Below, piece after piece: positions 1 to 8,070 of a stretch of 35,951 bases of DNA (its first letter is position 1; the number at the start of each line of letters is the position of its first letter). Position numbers and translations under genes: made by a program. The stretch lies in the NCBI GenBank assembly GCA_030158285.1, contig JAOATF010000181.1, positions 1 to 35,951 on the forward strand. Direction: 5' to 3'. This stretch comes from Hyphomonadaceae bacterium (GTDB lineage: Bacteria; Pseudomonadota; Alphaproteobacteria; Caulobacterales; Hyphomonadaceae). The notes below the pieces were generated by a model. That model saw only the letters and a program-made list of their open reading frames with translations. It had not been told where the DNA came from and ran no database searches.

Positions 1-54
1 ACGCAGAGGACTGCAAATCCTTGCACCCCGGTTCGATTCCGGGCGAGGCCTCCA
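1..54 (+). tRNA. tRNA-Cys(GCA), 3' part only
   Basis: The window begins inside a tRNA. The anticodon loop with GCA, a T arm (27-43, five-base stem around TTCGATT), the 3' acceptor strand CGAGGCC (44-50), discriminator U at 51 and CCA at 52-54 are all visible. The U73 discriminator and GCA anticodon fit cysteine. The 5' half lies outside the window. Confidence 0.93.
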
Positions 55-181
55 ACCCCGGTTGCCCCCGGCAATCAACGAATTCCACCCTTCCGTTAAG
101 CATTAACCACTCGTTTACCGAGTCGCGCGATCTTGGCCCTGTCTTCCCTTGAAGACACCCCACCATCACCCAAACGCCTTT

Positions 182-213
182 GCGGGAGCCTCTGGCTCCC
201 GCCCTCTTCTTTT
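182..213 (+). terminator. Intrinsic terminator after tRNA-Cys
   Basis: A perfect 9-bp GC-rich stem (182-190 with 194-202) closes a 3-nt TCT loop and is followed by a pyrimidine tract ending in four Ts (203-213). It sits 128 bp beyond tRNA-Cys and 123 bp before tRNA-Asn, so it probably ends the tRNA-Cys transcript and leaves tRNA-Asn on its own promoter. I see no gene in 55-335. Confidence 0.75.
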
Positions 214-335
214 GCATTGGGATTTGGCGGCTTTTCCCTCCACCCACAACGCGTTGAAGGAAATGCGCGCAGGGACCGTCTGTCGCTATTGAACGGTCAA
301 CCTTCGGCGGCTATACCCCCCGCCTCCAACAGTGC

Positions 336-411
336 TCCCTGATAGCTCAGTTGGTAGAGCATTCGACTGTTAATCGAATGGTCGCTGGTTCGAGTCCAGC
401 TCAGGGAGCCA
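336..411 (+). tRNA. tRNA-Asn(GTT), integration target
   Basis: A complete 76-nt cloverleaf can be drawn. The acceptor stem pairs TCCCTGA (336-342) with TCAGGGA (401-407), followed by discriminator G408 and encoded CCA (409-411). The anticodon stem is 362-366/374-378 with the loop CTGTTAA, and the anticodon GTT is at 369-371. An integrase gene starts 172 bp downstream in the same direction, the usual arrangement when a tyrosine recombinase uses a tRNA 3' end as attB. The tRNA stays intact because the element restores its 3' end. Confidence 0.96.
397..411 (+). other. attL core candidate (tRNA-Asn 3' end)
   Basis: P4-type integrases usually recombine within the 3' end of a tRNA, leaving a direct repeat that ends at the CCA. 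The last 15 bases of tRNA-Asn, CAGCTCAGGGAGCCA, recur with a single-base deletion at 13119-13132. The true repeat may be longer, because flanking TCGCTG and GGTT pieces are also shared with gaps. Confidence 0.5.
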
Positions 412-425
412 GTTGCCTTTTTGGG

Positions 426-582
426 TACGGTAGTTTCGGACCCCCTCAAGGCTTCAAGTCCATAAAAATCAGGTGTTTCTCGCGTTTCCGGTGAACTCCA
501 CCGGACCCGCAGTCGCGCTACCGTCACCCGGAAGACGGTATTTCTTACGGTATCGGGTCCGATGCTTGCAGGGGATACCGTA
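426..582. repeat. Integrase arm-type site cluster, left end
   Basis: Five copies of the heptamer (G/T)ACGGTA lie between tRNA-Asn and the integrase start: 426-432 (+), 519-525 (-), 534-540 (+), 546-552 (+) and 576-582 (-). The last ends one base before the integrase ATG. Mixed orientation and position next to int fit arm-type sites bound by the integrase N-terminal domain, which could also repress int. Three exact copies recur at the other end of the element. Function is inferred; the repeats themselves are seen. Confidence 0.6.
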
Positions 583-583
583 A

Positions 584-1876
584 ATGAAGCTGACCGCAGA
601 CCAGATCAAAGCAGCCGAGAAGCGCGCGACGCCATACAAGATGGCGGACGGGCATGGGCTCTATCTCTATGTCGCGCCGGGTGGCGGGAAGCTCTGGCGT
701 CTCGACTATACCAGCAAGACCCGCACTGGCCGGATCGGACGGAACGGGAAAGCGGTGAAGTCAGGCCGAAACACCCTCAGTCTGGGGGCGGCCCATGTCG
801 CGACACTAGAAGACGCCCAACGGTCGCTGGACAAGGCCCGCGCCGACGCCACAGCCGCGCGCGAGCGGATCGCACAAAGCCGCGACCCTGCCCAAGAGCG
901 AGAGGTCGCCAAGCTGACGGCAGCCCGCGAAGCTCGAAACACCTTTGCCCATGTCGCCGCAGAGGTGGTCCGGCAAATGCGGAGGGACGGCAGGGCGCCC
1001 AGAACCGTCCGCAAGCGCCTCTGGATTTACCGCGCGCTGGCGAATGACCTTCGCAGGCGCCCAGTCGCCGACATCACGGCGCCGGAAATCAAGGCGGCCA
1101 TCAAGCGGGTTGCGGATCGCGGCACGCTGGAGTCGGCGCGTCGCCTGCGCTCCGCCATCGGGCAGGTTATGCGACACGCAATCTCCGAAGGGCTCCGTCC
1201 CGCTGGCAGCGACCCCACGCCTGCCATGAAGGGAGTCATCAAGACCGGAAAGACAAAGCACCGCGCAGCCGTCACGGCGCCAGAGGAAGCCGGTCGACTC
1301 ATGGTCGCCATGGAAGGTTACCCCTCGCCGCTCGTGCGCACCGCCCTGATGCTATCGGCCTACACGTTCGTTCGGCCATCGGAACTGCGTCTGGCGAACT
1401 GGCAGGAACTCGACCTTCGCAAGCGCCTCTGGATCATCCCGGCGGAGCGGGTGAAGGTTCGCGAAGAGCATCGCGTACCGTTGTCCAATCAAGCCCTGCG
1501 TCAGTTTCAGTTGCTCTGGCGCCTCACCGGTCGCAGCGGTGATGGGCTCTGCTTCCCCGGAGTCCGCCACGGGCGCCCGCTATCAGAGAACACCATCAAC
1601 ATGGCGCTCCGGACTCTCGGCTTCGCAGCGGATGAGCATTGCGCGCACGGCTTCCGCGCGATGGCTTCGACCATCTTGAACGAGCATAGCGACTTCGAAG
1701 GCGACGTGATTGAGCGGGCGCTAGGCCACAAAGAACCGAACGCCGTGCGCAGGGCTTACAATCGCGCCTCGCACATGGCGGAGCGTATGAAGCTCATGCA
1801 GTTCTACGCCGACTTTCTGGACGAGCAGGCGGGTGCCATCCGGAAAGAACATCAGGATCGGCGCTTCTTCGGCTGA
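584..1876 (+). CDS. int: P4-type tyrosine recombinase (integrase)
   Basis: This 430-residue site-specific recombinase integrates and excises the element at tRNA-Asn. The N-terminus (about 1-95) has the DUF4102 arm-binding pattern, with DGHGLYLYV and GGKLWRLDY. A core-binding segment follows (about 120-220), then a catalytic domain with Arg264 in FVRPSELR, His355 and Arg358 in HGFR, His382 in LGHK and nucleophile Tyr392 in RAYNR. All the expected catalytic residues are present, so the enzyme looks functional. The start is the ATG right after a GACGGTA-type site, with GGGGA about 7 nt upstream. Length is normal for the family. The gene reads away from the tRNA, as in P4 and many genomic islands. 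Confidence 0.95.
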   Translation: MKLTADQIKAAEKRATPYKMADGHGLYLYVAPGGGKLWRLDYTSKTRTGRIGRNGKAVKSGRNTLSLGAAHVATLEDAQRSLDKARADATAARERIAQSRDPAQEREVAKLTAAREARNTFAHVAAEVVRQMRRDGRAPRTVRKRLWIYRALANDLRRRPVADITAPEIKAAIKRVADRGTLESARRLRSAIGQVMRHAISEGLRPAGSDPTPAMKGVIKTGKTKHRAAVTAPEEAGRLMVAMEGYPSPLVRTALMLSAYTFVRPSELRLANWQELDLRKRLWIIPAERVKVREEHRVPLSNQALRQFQLLWRLTGRSGDGLCFPGVRHGRPLSENTINMALRTLGFAADEHCAHGFRAMASTILNEHSDFEGDVIERALGHKEPNAVRRAYNRASHMAERMKLMQFYADFLDEQAGAIRKEHQDRRFFG

Positions 1877-1969
1877 CTTCCGCTCGTCGGAATCTAGTCC
1901 GCGCTGGACTTCGCCGGGCCAAACAATCATCGTGGGGGCCGATGCAAAACCGGGAAGGGGCTTGTAGAG

Positions 1970-2320
1970 ATGTTCGGTAGATCAAGCGGCAAAGAGAACA
2001 AACCCGAGTTGGCTGGCGCCGTGCGCTACTTTTTCGAGTTTGCAGAGTTTTGTCTGGACCATGTTGATGCCCAGAACAAAGTGGCCGTCGATGTCGCCAT
2101 GGCGAGCCAATTCCGTGAGAAGTTCCTCGGTCAACCGGGGCGGCAGGACTTGGGTCTAGGCAAGATGTCGCGAATCGAAGCGGAAGCGATTTCCTTCGCG
2201 CAACACCATCTGACACAGAAGAAGACGTTCCTTATCGGTCAGGTGATGATGTCCGGCGAACCAAACATGCAGTTGCCTTTGGCGAAGGAAGTAAGCGCCC
2301 ATCTCGCGAAAATCATATAG
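1970..2320 (+). CDS. Hypothetical protein (116 aa)
   Basis: I do not recognise this protein. It is soluble-looking, with helical segments around AVRYFFEFAEFCLDHVDAQNK and a C-terminal stretch QLPLAKEVSAHLAKII. There is no signal peptide, membrane span or metal motif. The ATG has a good ribosome site (AAGGGG, 9 nt spacing). It is the only gene besides integrase that reads rightward in the element and is convergent with the zinc-ribbon membrane protein, whose end lies 6 bp away. It lies in the usual accessory slot next to int in satellites, so a helper- or host-directed function is possible, but nothing in the sequence shows it. Confidence 0.6.
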   Translation: MFGRSSGKENKPELAGAVRYFFEFAEFCLDHVDAQNKVAVDVAMASQFREKFLGQPGRQDLGLGKMSRIEAEAISFAQHHLTQKKTFLIGQVMMSGEPNMQLPLAKEVSAHLAKII

Positions 2321-2326
2321 TCTCAG

Positions 2327-2839
2327 CTAGTAAGAGACACTGGCCGCCTTGGCACCGCAGCGGGTGCATCTCATCGCATTTGCGTCCACTCGCAAAGATC
2401 GGTGCGCGGCGCTGGCTGAAGCGCCTTCGGTTGTGGAAGCACGCTTCTGCATCAAGAGTTTTAGGTCTCGATCATCCAGCGATTTTACATGCTGGCACTT
2501 GTTGCATTTGATCGTCGATCCAACGCGGACGGTAACGACTTGCGTTGGCTGAGCGGATTGCAGGGGCTTTTTGTCGAGCACTGGAACACGCGGCGGATGC
2601 GGATTTTCTAGCCCGCTGGCCTTTTCCTGGTTCGTGCGCTTCCGCCTTCCGAAGATCGAGTTTCCGATCAAGAAACCAACGGCCAATTCAATTACAGTAA
2701 CCGCCCCCCACGCGGGCCCGAACGCCGACGCAAAGGCCAGTACTGTAACGGCGCACTTCACAAGCAACGAGCGCGAAGTGAGGGCCCCGGTGACGAACCC
2801 CAGAGACAAAACGGCGACTGCATAATGCCACTGGAACAT
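2327..2839 (-). CDS. Membrane protein with C-terminal zinc ribbon
   Basis: This 170-residue protein has two or three hydrophobic helices in its first 65 residues (AVAVLSLGFVTGAL, CAVTVLAFASAF, VTVIELAVGFLIGNSIFG). A basic RRKR stop-transfer stretch, a Pro-rich linker and a cytosolic tail follow. The tail carries two CxxC pairs, CNKC and CTRC, separated by roughly 45 residues, which would make a zinc ribbon. The Met at 2839 is chosen over an upstream in-frame Met at 2944 because it has an AGGGG ribosome site 8-9 nt upstream. It is the last gene of the leftward series. No family is recognised; a sensor or effector at the membrane is a guess. Confidence 0.6.
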   Translation of the reverse strand: MFQWHYAVAVLSLGFVTGALTSRSLLVKCAVTVLAFASAFGPAWGAVTVIELAVGFLIGNSIFGRRKRTNQEKASGLENPHPPRVPVLDKKPLQSAQPTQVVTVRVGSTIKCNKCQHVKSLDDRDLKLLMQKRASTTEGASASAAHRSLRVDANAMRCTRCGAKAASVSY

Positions 2840-3020
2840 CTGAGCCGCCCCTGTCAGATCGGCAGAAACAAAACCTAAGGCAGTGAGTTCAGTCCACGCA
2901 AGGCTCCCCTGAGGTAATGGCAGTCGTCGCCCGGTGAAGAGCATGGATCAGAGCGACGCTAGCCGAGCGGATCAGGTTCTCCGAGAAGGATCGCTGGAAG
3001 CGGATGACCCGGAAGGGGGT

Positions 3021-3422
3021 CTAGGCGTCTCTTACGATCTGGGCCGAGCGATACTTCAGATACAGGGCCTTTTGTTTCTGCTGGTCGCCGCCTGCATCGG
3101 CGAAAGCCTTTGCCCAGAGCCCCGGCTGTGCGTTGCCTGACTCAACTTCCTTAGCTGCGATGGCGTACGCGTCTTCCTCGCGACGCGAACGTTCTGAGTT
3201 GCCGCGCATCTTGTGCGCTTCTGTCGTTACGGAGTCGGCGGCCTGTCTTGCGGCTTCAATTGTGGCTGCCGCAGCTTTCGTGGCAATGGCACCGGCCTTT
3301 CCCGCGTTGTTTTTGGCGAACCGAACCGAGCTTCGGGCGACTACGATACACACAGCGATGAAGCCGAATACGAGCAGCAGCGACGTTATCGTGATAAGCG
3401 CTGCCCACCCCTGTGCCGGCAT
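3021..3422 (-). CDS. Small membrane-anchored helical protein
   Basis: This 133-residue protein has one N-terminal transmembrane helix (WAALITITSLLLVFGFIAVCIVVA). A long Ala-rich charged region follows (KAGAIATKAAAATIEAARQAAD) that would form an amphipathic or coiled helix in the cytosol or periplasm. The C-terminus has WAKAFADAGGDQQKQKALYLKYR, a pattern reminiscent of short-helix repeats seen in many bacterial membrane proteins. The Met at 3422 has GAGGGG about 7 nt upstream; an upstream in-frame start at 3545 lacks this. It lies directly after terL on the same strand. No function can be assigned. Confidence 0.6.
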   Translation of the reverse strand: MPAQGWAALITITSLLLVFGFIAVCIVVARSSVRFAKNNAGKAGAIATKAAAATIEAARQAADSVTTEAHKMRGNSERSRREEDAYAIAAKEVESGNAQPGLWAKAFADAGGDQQKQKALYLKYRSAQIVRDA

Positions 3423-3605
3423 AGTTATTCCCCTCGCAAATGTGAATGTTATAGGGGAAACAAACCCGGCTCGATAGCCCTGTACCGGACGGTTGATAGC
3501 ATTGTCCAGACCGTCCTGGTCCCAGAGGTACGCAGCCCGGATCATTGAAGGCGGTGGCTGTACATCGCTCTTTCTGCCACCGCTTCAAACGCCCTTCTGG
3601 GGTGC

Positions 3606-5438
3606 TCACTGTCTCCCTCTCTGCATCCATTTCGAGTGAACCACTGTGGGAATCTTCGGCGCCGTGATGACGTTCCGAACTTCGTTTTCCCGGCGGGTGA
3701 GGTCCACACTGCAAAGTTGGCGAACGGCCATCGCCATGCAGGTCGCGTCTAACGCCTCGTTGCGAACGCCGGGGATTCTTTCCCAACGCTTCCGCACCTG
3801 CCCTGCCTTGTAGAAGGTGACGCGCCGTTCGCCGCACAACTCCTCATAGAAGCGCGTTGGCAGATCGTGGGAGAAGCGGATCAGCGTCGGCTGCCCCAGC
3901 AGGCCATAGAGCCGGCTCTTCGCTGTGTCGGCGCCCATGATGTAAAGGCCCTGCTTGCTCGACCGATCAATGAGCAGACGGTTGCCCCCGTCGCCCTTCA
4001 GGCTCACCACGCGGCGCGCAAACCGTGGCCGCGTGAAGCGATAGACGATGTCGGTATGCGAGCCGGAGCCGGAGTCGACGCCAGCCGCGTCATAGCCGAG
4101 CGATCCGCCCAATAGATGTGGGAAGGATCGCTTCAGAAGGTCATCCAGGTCGCGCCAGGTTTGGTCGGAGGTCGGCGGGCCATGCACCGTGTCATAGTCC
4201 AGCACGACGATGGCGCCGGTCGCGGTGTGGCCTAGCGTGACCACCTCTAGCCTATCGTCCTGCACGTCCACGCCCGCCGTCAGCAAGAGCACGTCCGGCG
4301 GGATAGACTGCAGTCCGCAGGGCTCTGCACGGGCTTGCAATTCGGAGTCGTTGAGTCCCTCGCCTGCCTTGTCTATCCACGCCTCTCCGATGAGGGTGTT
4401 CGTCCAGACCCGGAGCAGGTCGGGGTCTTTCCGCGCGGCCAGGAACTCGCGCGCGATCTCCGCCCAACTCGCGTTCGCCAATGTCGAGATAAGCGCCGAT
4501 GTCTTGAACCCGGCATGGCCCTTCACCTGCGGCCGGGTCGCGCGCCAACGGCCAGCTTCGACCATGGCGGGCTTGCTCGACTCGTCGATCACGCACCCAT
4601 TCGCCGGGCAGACCATGTGCGCGGTGTGCGGCAGATGTTCGCCATTCGAGTCCTTGTCGAATTTCAGATGGCGCCAGAGTGGCTCGAAGTGCTCGCCACA
4701 ATGCGGACAGGGAAGCTCGAAAATGCGCTGATCCGACTCGCCATACGCCTTCAAGATGTTCGACGACTCCGCATTGGTCGGAGTCGACGCTTGGAAAATG
4801 AGGCGGTTCGGGAAGGATAGCGTCCGCTTTTCCGCTAGTGCCGTTGCAGAACCTTCGGCGGACGGCTCATAGGCGTCCACCTCGTCCATGACCAGGATGC
4901 GGATGGTGTGGCGCCGCAGGTTGCGCGGCGATGCAGCGGCAACGCATTTGAACGAACCACCGGGGAAGCGGCGTGACAGGATGGTGTCGCGGTTCGCCTT
5001 CTCTCTCGTGAACACGCCAGCTAGCGCCGGACTGGCCGCGAAGGTCGGCTCGATTGTTCCGGTCACATAGTCGCGGCAGTCATCGAGCGTCGGCTGAAGT
5101 GCGAGGATGTTGCAGGGATCATTCTTCACATACGCGGCGATGATTGCCGTTATCAGCATCGTGGCGCCGATCCGGACGGGCTTCACGAACGAGACGCGCG
5201 AGATGCCGGGATCGTCTACCGCATCGCAGATGCCTCGCTGATAGCTGAAGAGCGCCATGGCGCCCGGAGTCGCACTCACGTCCGCAGGCAAGGTGATGTT
5301 GGACTCGATCCAGTCGGCCAGCCTGATCTTCGGCGGAGGCGCCCATTGCGCGAGGGTTTCTGCAATCGCTCCCGCAAGAGGAGAGGATGTCGAGAGTTGG
5401 CCCGTGGTGGGCGTTTCGAGTTCGAGGGCGTCAGACAT
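3606..5438 (-). CDS. terL: Terminase large subunit, GpA family
   Basis: This is the DNA-packaging motor and nuclease (610 aa). The N-terminal ATPase has a degenerate P-loop region around VKPVRIGATM (85-94), as is common in GpA-type enzymes, and a clear Walker B LVMDEVD (182-188). The conserved SFPNRLIFQASTPT (208-221) corresponds to the coupling region. A zinc-binding insert has Cys244, Cys247, Cys277 and Cys282. The C-terminal nuclease domain carries AGVDVQDDRLEV and the downstream YDAAGVDSG. Length and domain order match full-length lambda gpA-type terminases, so it looks intact. The start at 5438 overlaps the terS stop by 8 bp; longer readings into terS lack support. GpA-type terminases usually cut at cos sites. 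Confidence 0.93.
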   Translation of the reverse strand: MSDALELETPTTGQLSTSSPLAGAIAETLAQWAPPPKIRLADWIESNITLPADVSATPGAMALFSYQRGICDAVDDPGISRVSFVKPVRIGATMLITAIIAAYVKNDPCNILALQPTLDDCRDYVTGTIEPTFAASPALAGVFTREKANRDTILSRRFPGGSFKCVAAASPRNLRRHTIRILVMDEVDAYEPSAEGSATALAEKRTLSFPNRLIFQASTPTNAESSNILKAYGESDQRIFELPCPHCGEHFEPLWRHLKFDKDSNGEHLPHTAHMVCPANGCVIDESSKPAMVEAGRWRATRPQVKGHAGFKTSALISTLANASWAEIAREFLAARKDPDLLRVWTNTLIGEAWIDKAGEGLNDSELQARAEPCGLQSIPPDVLLLTAGVDVQDDRLEVVTLGHTATGAIVVLDYDTVHGPPTSDQTWRDLDDLLKRSFPHLLGGSLGYDAAGVDSGSGSHTDIVYRFTRPRFARRVVSLKGDGGNRLLIDRSSKQGLYIMGADTAKSRLYGLLGQPTLIRFSHDLPTRFYEELCGERRVTFYKAGQVRKRWERIPGVRNEALDATCMAMAVRQLCSVDLTRRENEVRNVITAPKIPTVVHSKWMQRGRQ

Positions 5439-5775
5439 CGGCGCCCCCCTTGCCGCTCGCCAGCGCCTGAAGGGCGGCCCTGATTTCCTCATCCATGGCC
5501 GCCACGGTCTGACGGGAAAGCGCGAGCTTGGCGCCGAGACGGCTCGGGATTGCCAGAAGACGTTGCCGCGCGTCCGCCACCAGGCCGGACCAGGTTGCAG
5601 CGACATCGGCGGCGGGGATCAACTCGCCACGCATCTTCGCGTTCTTCAGTTCCACCTGTTCGGCTTGCGCCAGCACGAGCTTTTGCCGGTGGTCCTCGAC
5701 AGGCCGACCCGGTGCGCGTTTCGGCGGCGCCGGTTCGCCAATGAGGTCTTCCATTGATCGACGGGAATCACGCAT
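5431..5775 (-). CDS. terS: Terminase small subunit, Nu1-like, lacking the HTH half
   Basis: The protein is 114 residues. The part from about 32 to 80 (QVELKNAKMRGELIPAADV and WSGLVADARQRLLAIPSRLG) matches the usual C-terminal, oligomerising and TerL-binding half of Nu1-type small terminases. The winged-helix DNA-binding half that Nu1 carries at its N-terminus is not visible. The first 30 residues are basic and Pro-rich instead (PPKRAPGRPVEDHRQK, an AT-hook-like GRP). It overlaps terL by 8 bp, so the two are translationally coupled. An ATG at 5775 is chosen; a GTG one codon upstream is possible. A cluster of GTGGACA iterons lies just upstream. Confidence 0.8.
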   Translation of the reverse strand: MRDSRRSMEDLIGEPAPPKRAPGRPVEDHRQKLVLAQAEQVELKNAKMRGELIPAADVAATWSGLVADARQRLLAIPSRLGAKLALSRQTVAAMDEEIRAALQALASGKGGADV

Positions 5776-5881
5776 CACGGTACTCGCCTGAAAATGTTGA
5801 ATCGGAAAATTCGGGAAAGCGGAAAAGACCGGGGCTCAGCGGACCCCCGACGCGGCGCCCCCGACAAAGTACCTTCGCCGT

Positions 5882-6085
5882 CTGTCCACCCTGTCCACCC
5901 ATGACCACCCAGACCACCCCACGCTTTCTCAGGCGCGTGTGCGTGCGCGCATACGTGTAGAGTCTAGGGTGGACAGGGTGGACAGGGTGGACAGAGGCAG
6001 AAAAGCGAGCAGCTACGGGGGATTTTCTGTCCACCCATGGCGTGTGTGATCGGTGGACAATGGGTGGACTCATGACCAGTCCACC
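5882..6085. repeat. GTGGACA / TGTCCAC iteron cluster
   Basis: The gap between the helicase stop and terS holds repeated GGGTGGACA units. Three perfect tandem copies lie at 5967-5993. Inverted copies lie at 5882-5890, 5891-5900 and 6027-6036, with degenerate copies at 5901-5920. Further copies at 6052-6059, 6062-6070 and 6078-6085 run into the helicase 3' end. An alternating purine-pyrimidine stretch (about 5932-5957) separates the inverted and direct arrays. Such an arrangement suits a replication origin bound by the helicase or an accessory protein. It also suits a cosB-like packaging site next to terS. Which one cannot be told from sequence. One related copy (AGTCCACCC) lies at 12725-12733. 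Confidence 0.75.
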
Positions 6086-7440
6086 TTGCTTCCGAGCCAT
6101 TTGGCGAACTCGCGCCTGCACTCTTCGAGCGGAGGCAGGTCATAAAACCAGGTCCGCGCACGGCCTTCGCGCCTCCGCGCATCCACGGCGCTAGGGCACA
6201 TGTCGCGAAGCTCACGGCCAAACATGTCTGCCGTGAGAATGTCGCCATGGTGGTGGCGGCCTCTCATCCACACGTCCAGCGCGCTCCGCAGATCATCCTT
6301 GCGAACGCTGACGGCCTGCTCCCGCCAGTCCGGGGGATCACTTTCGAAGCGTTCGTGGCGCTCGCAGGGATTGTCACCCGCCGCCAATACCTCGTGCCAC
6401 CATGCCTGAATGCCTCTCAGACCGGCCAGCTTCTCGACGGCCAGCGCCTCCGTCTGCGGGATGGTCCGCACGTCCACGCGCGACAGGTCGAAGTCCAGCA
6501 GGTAGCGCATCAGCGCGCGACGGCCGCCGCCTTCCATCTCATCCGCGATGGCGCCGAAGTATTCCCCGTCACGCGCGCGAGCGTCGCTCAAGTCCAGCAC
6601 GCAATAGCGCCGCTCATCGTGGCGCGCGGGGACGGTCCAGCGTTCGTTGCTGGTCATCATGTAGCGATGGAATGAGGGAAGCTCGATTGCATCGACTCCC
6701 TTCTTCTCAAGCTGGATTGTCGGGCCGGTGATGAGATGCTTCAGGGCGCCTTCGGCGGCCTTGTCGCCAGCCCAGAAGCCTTCCTCAATCTGGACCAGAA
6801 GGGCCGTCGCCATGTGAGCGTTGAACTGCCCCGTGAGGCCGCGCGGCGTGTAGACGGTCGTATAGTGGCGACGCATCAAGGCGCCGAACTCTTGCGCGAC
6901 AATCGACTTCCCGGCGCCTTGCGGGCCCTTCAGGACCAGAGCCGTTCCCGGCTTCTCCCATGGCCGTTGGATGGTATGGGCCATCCACCCCATGACCCAA
7001 TCGAAACGCTCGCCCTTGCCCCTGCAAACGTGGTCGTGGATGTGGTCCAGGTAGAGATCACATGACCCCTTGGCGCTCGGGGTGTATGAGAAGCCCTTCC
7101 ACAAGTTGAGCGCGCCCGGCGTCTTCTCGCGCGGGTCCAGAACGATGCTCGTGTATTGGCGCCGGTGCCGACTCTGCATCCAGATTTTAGCGGCGGAGGT
7201 GAATACGTCCCCGCCGCGAGTCGTGCGTGACCACACGCCATCATTGGCGAACCAATGCTCGAACTCGCGAACGGAAACGATGCTCATTGAGCCGTCGCGC
7301 TCTTCGCGCACGACGCCCTTCCCGAACACGTAGGCGTGTGTCTCGTTGATGCGCGCGACGATTGCCGCCTGCTCTTCGATCTCGTGCGGGGCCAGTTCGG
7401 ACTCGATGCCCAGAATGTCTTCCATTGATCGCCGGGTCAT
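6070..7440 (-). CDS. SF3-type replicative helicase (DUF5906-like)
   Basis: This 456-residue ATPase probably unwinds element DNA for replication. It has a Walker A motif GPQGAGKS (172-179), a Walker B-like ALLVQIEE (213-220), the SF3 motif C MMTSN (261-265) and a following basic patch with Arg273, Arg277 and Arg278 that could hold the arginine finger. This set is typical of the phage and plasmid DUF5906 or VapE-like helicases. No primase catalytic domain is visible, so priming would come from the host or helper. The ATG at 7440 overlaps the upstream stop as ATGA, indicating translational coupling. Satellites and P4-like elements commonly carry a helicase of this class. Confidence 0.85.
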   Translation of the reverse strand: MTRRSMEDILGIESELAPHEIEEQAAIVARINETHAYVFGKGVVREERDGSMSIVSVREFEHWFANDGVWSRTTRGGDVFTSAAKIWMQSRHRRQYTSIVLDPREKTPGALNLWKGFSYTPSAKGSCDLYLDHIHDHVCRGKGERFDWVMGWMAHTIQRPWEKPGTALVLKGPQGAGKSIVAQEFGALMRRHYTTVYTPRGLTGQFNAHMATALLVQIEEGFWAGDKAAEGALKHLITGPTIQLEKKGVDAIELPSFHRYMMTSNERWTVPARHDERRYCVLDLSDARARDGEYFGAIADEMEGGGRRALMRYLLDFDLSRVDVRTIPQTEALAVEKLAGLRGIQAWWHEVLAAGDNPCERHERFESDPPDWREQAVSVRKDDLRSALDVWMRGRHHHGDILTADMFGRELRDMCPSAVDARRREGRARTWFYDLPPLEECRREFAKWLGSKVDWS

Positions 7441-7964
7441 GGCATGCGCACCTTCCAGAGCAGGTCGCTGAACTGACGCCGACTCCAAATTTTGAAGATT
7501 GCCTCATCGAGCATGGCCTTGGGGATGGCAGCGAAGCCATGGCCGCCGCGCCACCTTGGCGCCTCCAGAACCAGGCGGCACGCGATGGCGGTAGGATGCT
7601 CGCCAGAGGTGACAATCGCGCTCTGGCGCCTTGCCCACGCCTCGTCTGCGATCCGTCGCCGCTCGCGCTGGGGTCGCGTCATGTTTCGGGGGTCATGCCA
7701 CGGGGGCAGCGGGCCCTTGCCATCCCGAAAGTGTTCCAGTTCCCGCATGTGTTGCCATGGGAAAAGCTCGGCAGGCCAACGCTGCCTGCCTTCGATGATG
7801 GCCTTGGCCTTGTTGCGGATGGCGCGGCGATGCTCCGGCACACGCTCGCGCGGATCGAAGCGCAATAGCTCCAGCGCAAGCAGCGCATCGGCGGGCGCCA
7901 GACGATGAGCTTTTTCTGACTTGGGGTGTTGGCTGGGGTTTCCCGCCTCAGTATCGTTTGTCAT
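7437..7964 (-). CDS. Hypothetical protein upstream of helicase (175 aa)
   Basis: I do not recognise this protein. It is Arg- and Trp-rich, soluble and mostly helical, with a middle stretch MTRPQRERRRIADEAWARR and a C-terminus AMLDEAIFKIWSRRQFSDLL. A strong GGAGG ribosome site lies 8 nt before the ATG. Its stop overlaps the helicase start (ATGA), so the two proteins are made together. Its position suggests a replication accessory or DNA-binding role for the helicase, which is inference only. The 106-bp gap upstream (7965-8070) holds nothing I can name. Confidence 0.7.
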   Translation of the reverse strand: MTNDTEAGNPSQHPKSEKAHRLAPADALLALELLRFDPRERVPEHRRAIRNKAKAIIEGRQRWPAELFPWQHMRELEHFRDGKGPLPPWHDPRNMTRPQRERRRIADEAWARRQSAIVTSGEHPTAIACRLVLEAPRWRGGHGFAAIPKAMLDEAIFKIWSRRQFSDLLWKVRMP

Positions 7965-8070
7965 TGCTTCGGCCCTCCATGGCCGGGGTATTCATCGCGG
8001 CCTTGCAGGGCCGTTTCATCATTGCGGTGTTCCCTTGGGCCCCCGGTTCGCGTCGGGGGTCCATTGGCCG

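Noticed and set aside
5882-6085. A CRISPR array
   Set aside because: Repeats are 7-9 bp, in both orientations and without regular unique spacers, and no cas gene is present.
5768-6121. A 117-codon minus-strand frame across the iteron region
   Set aside because: Its product only reflects repeat translation (SVHPVHPVHP). The stretch is better explained as repeats between helicase and terS.
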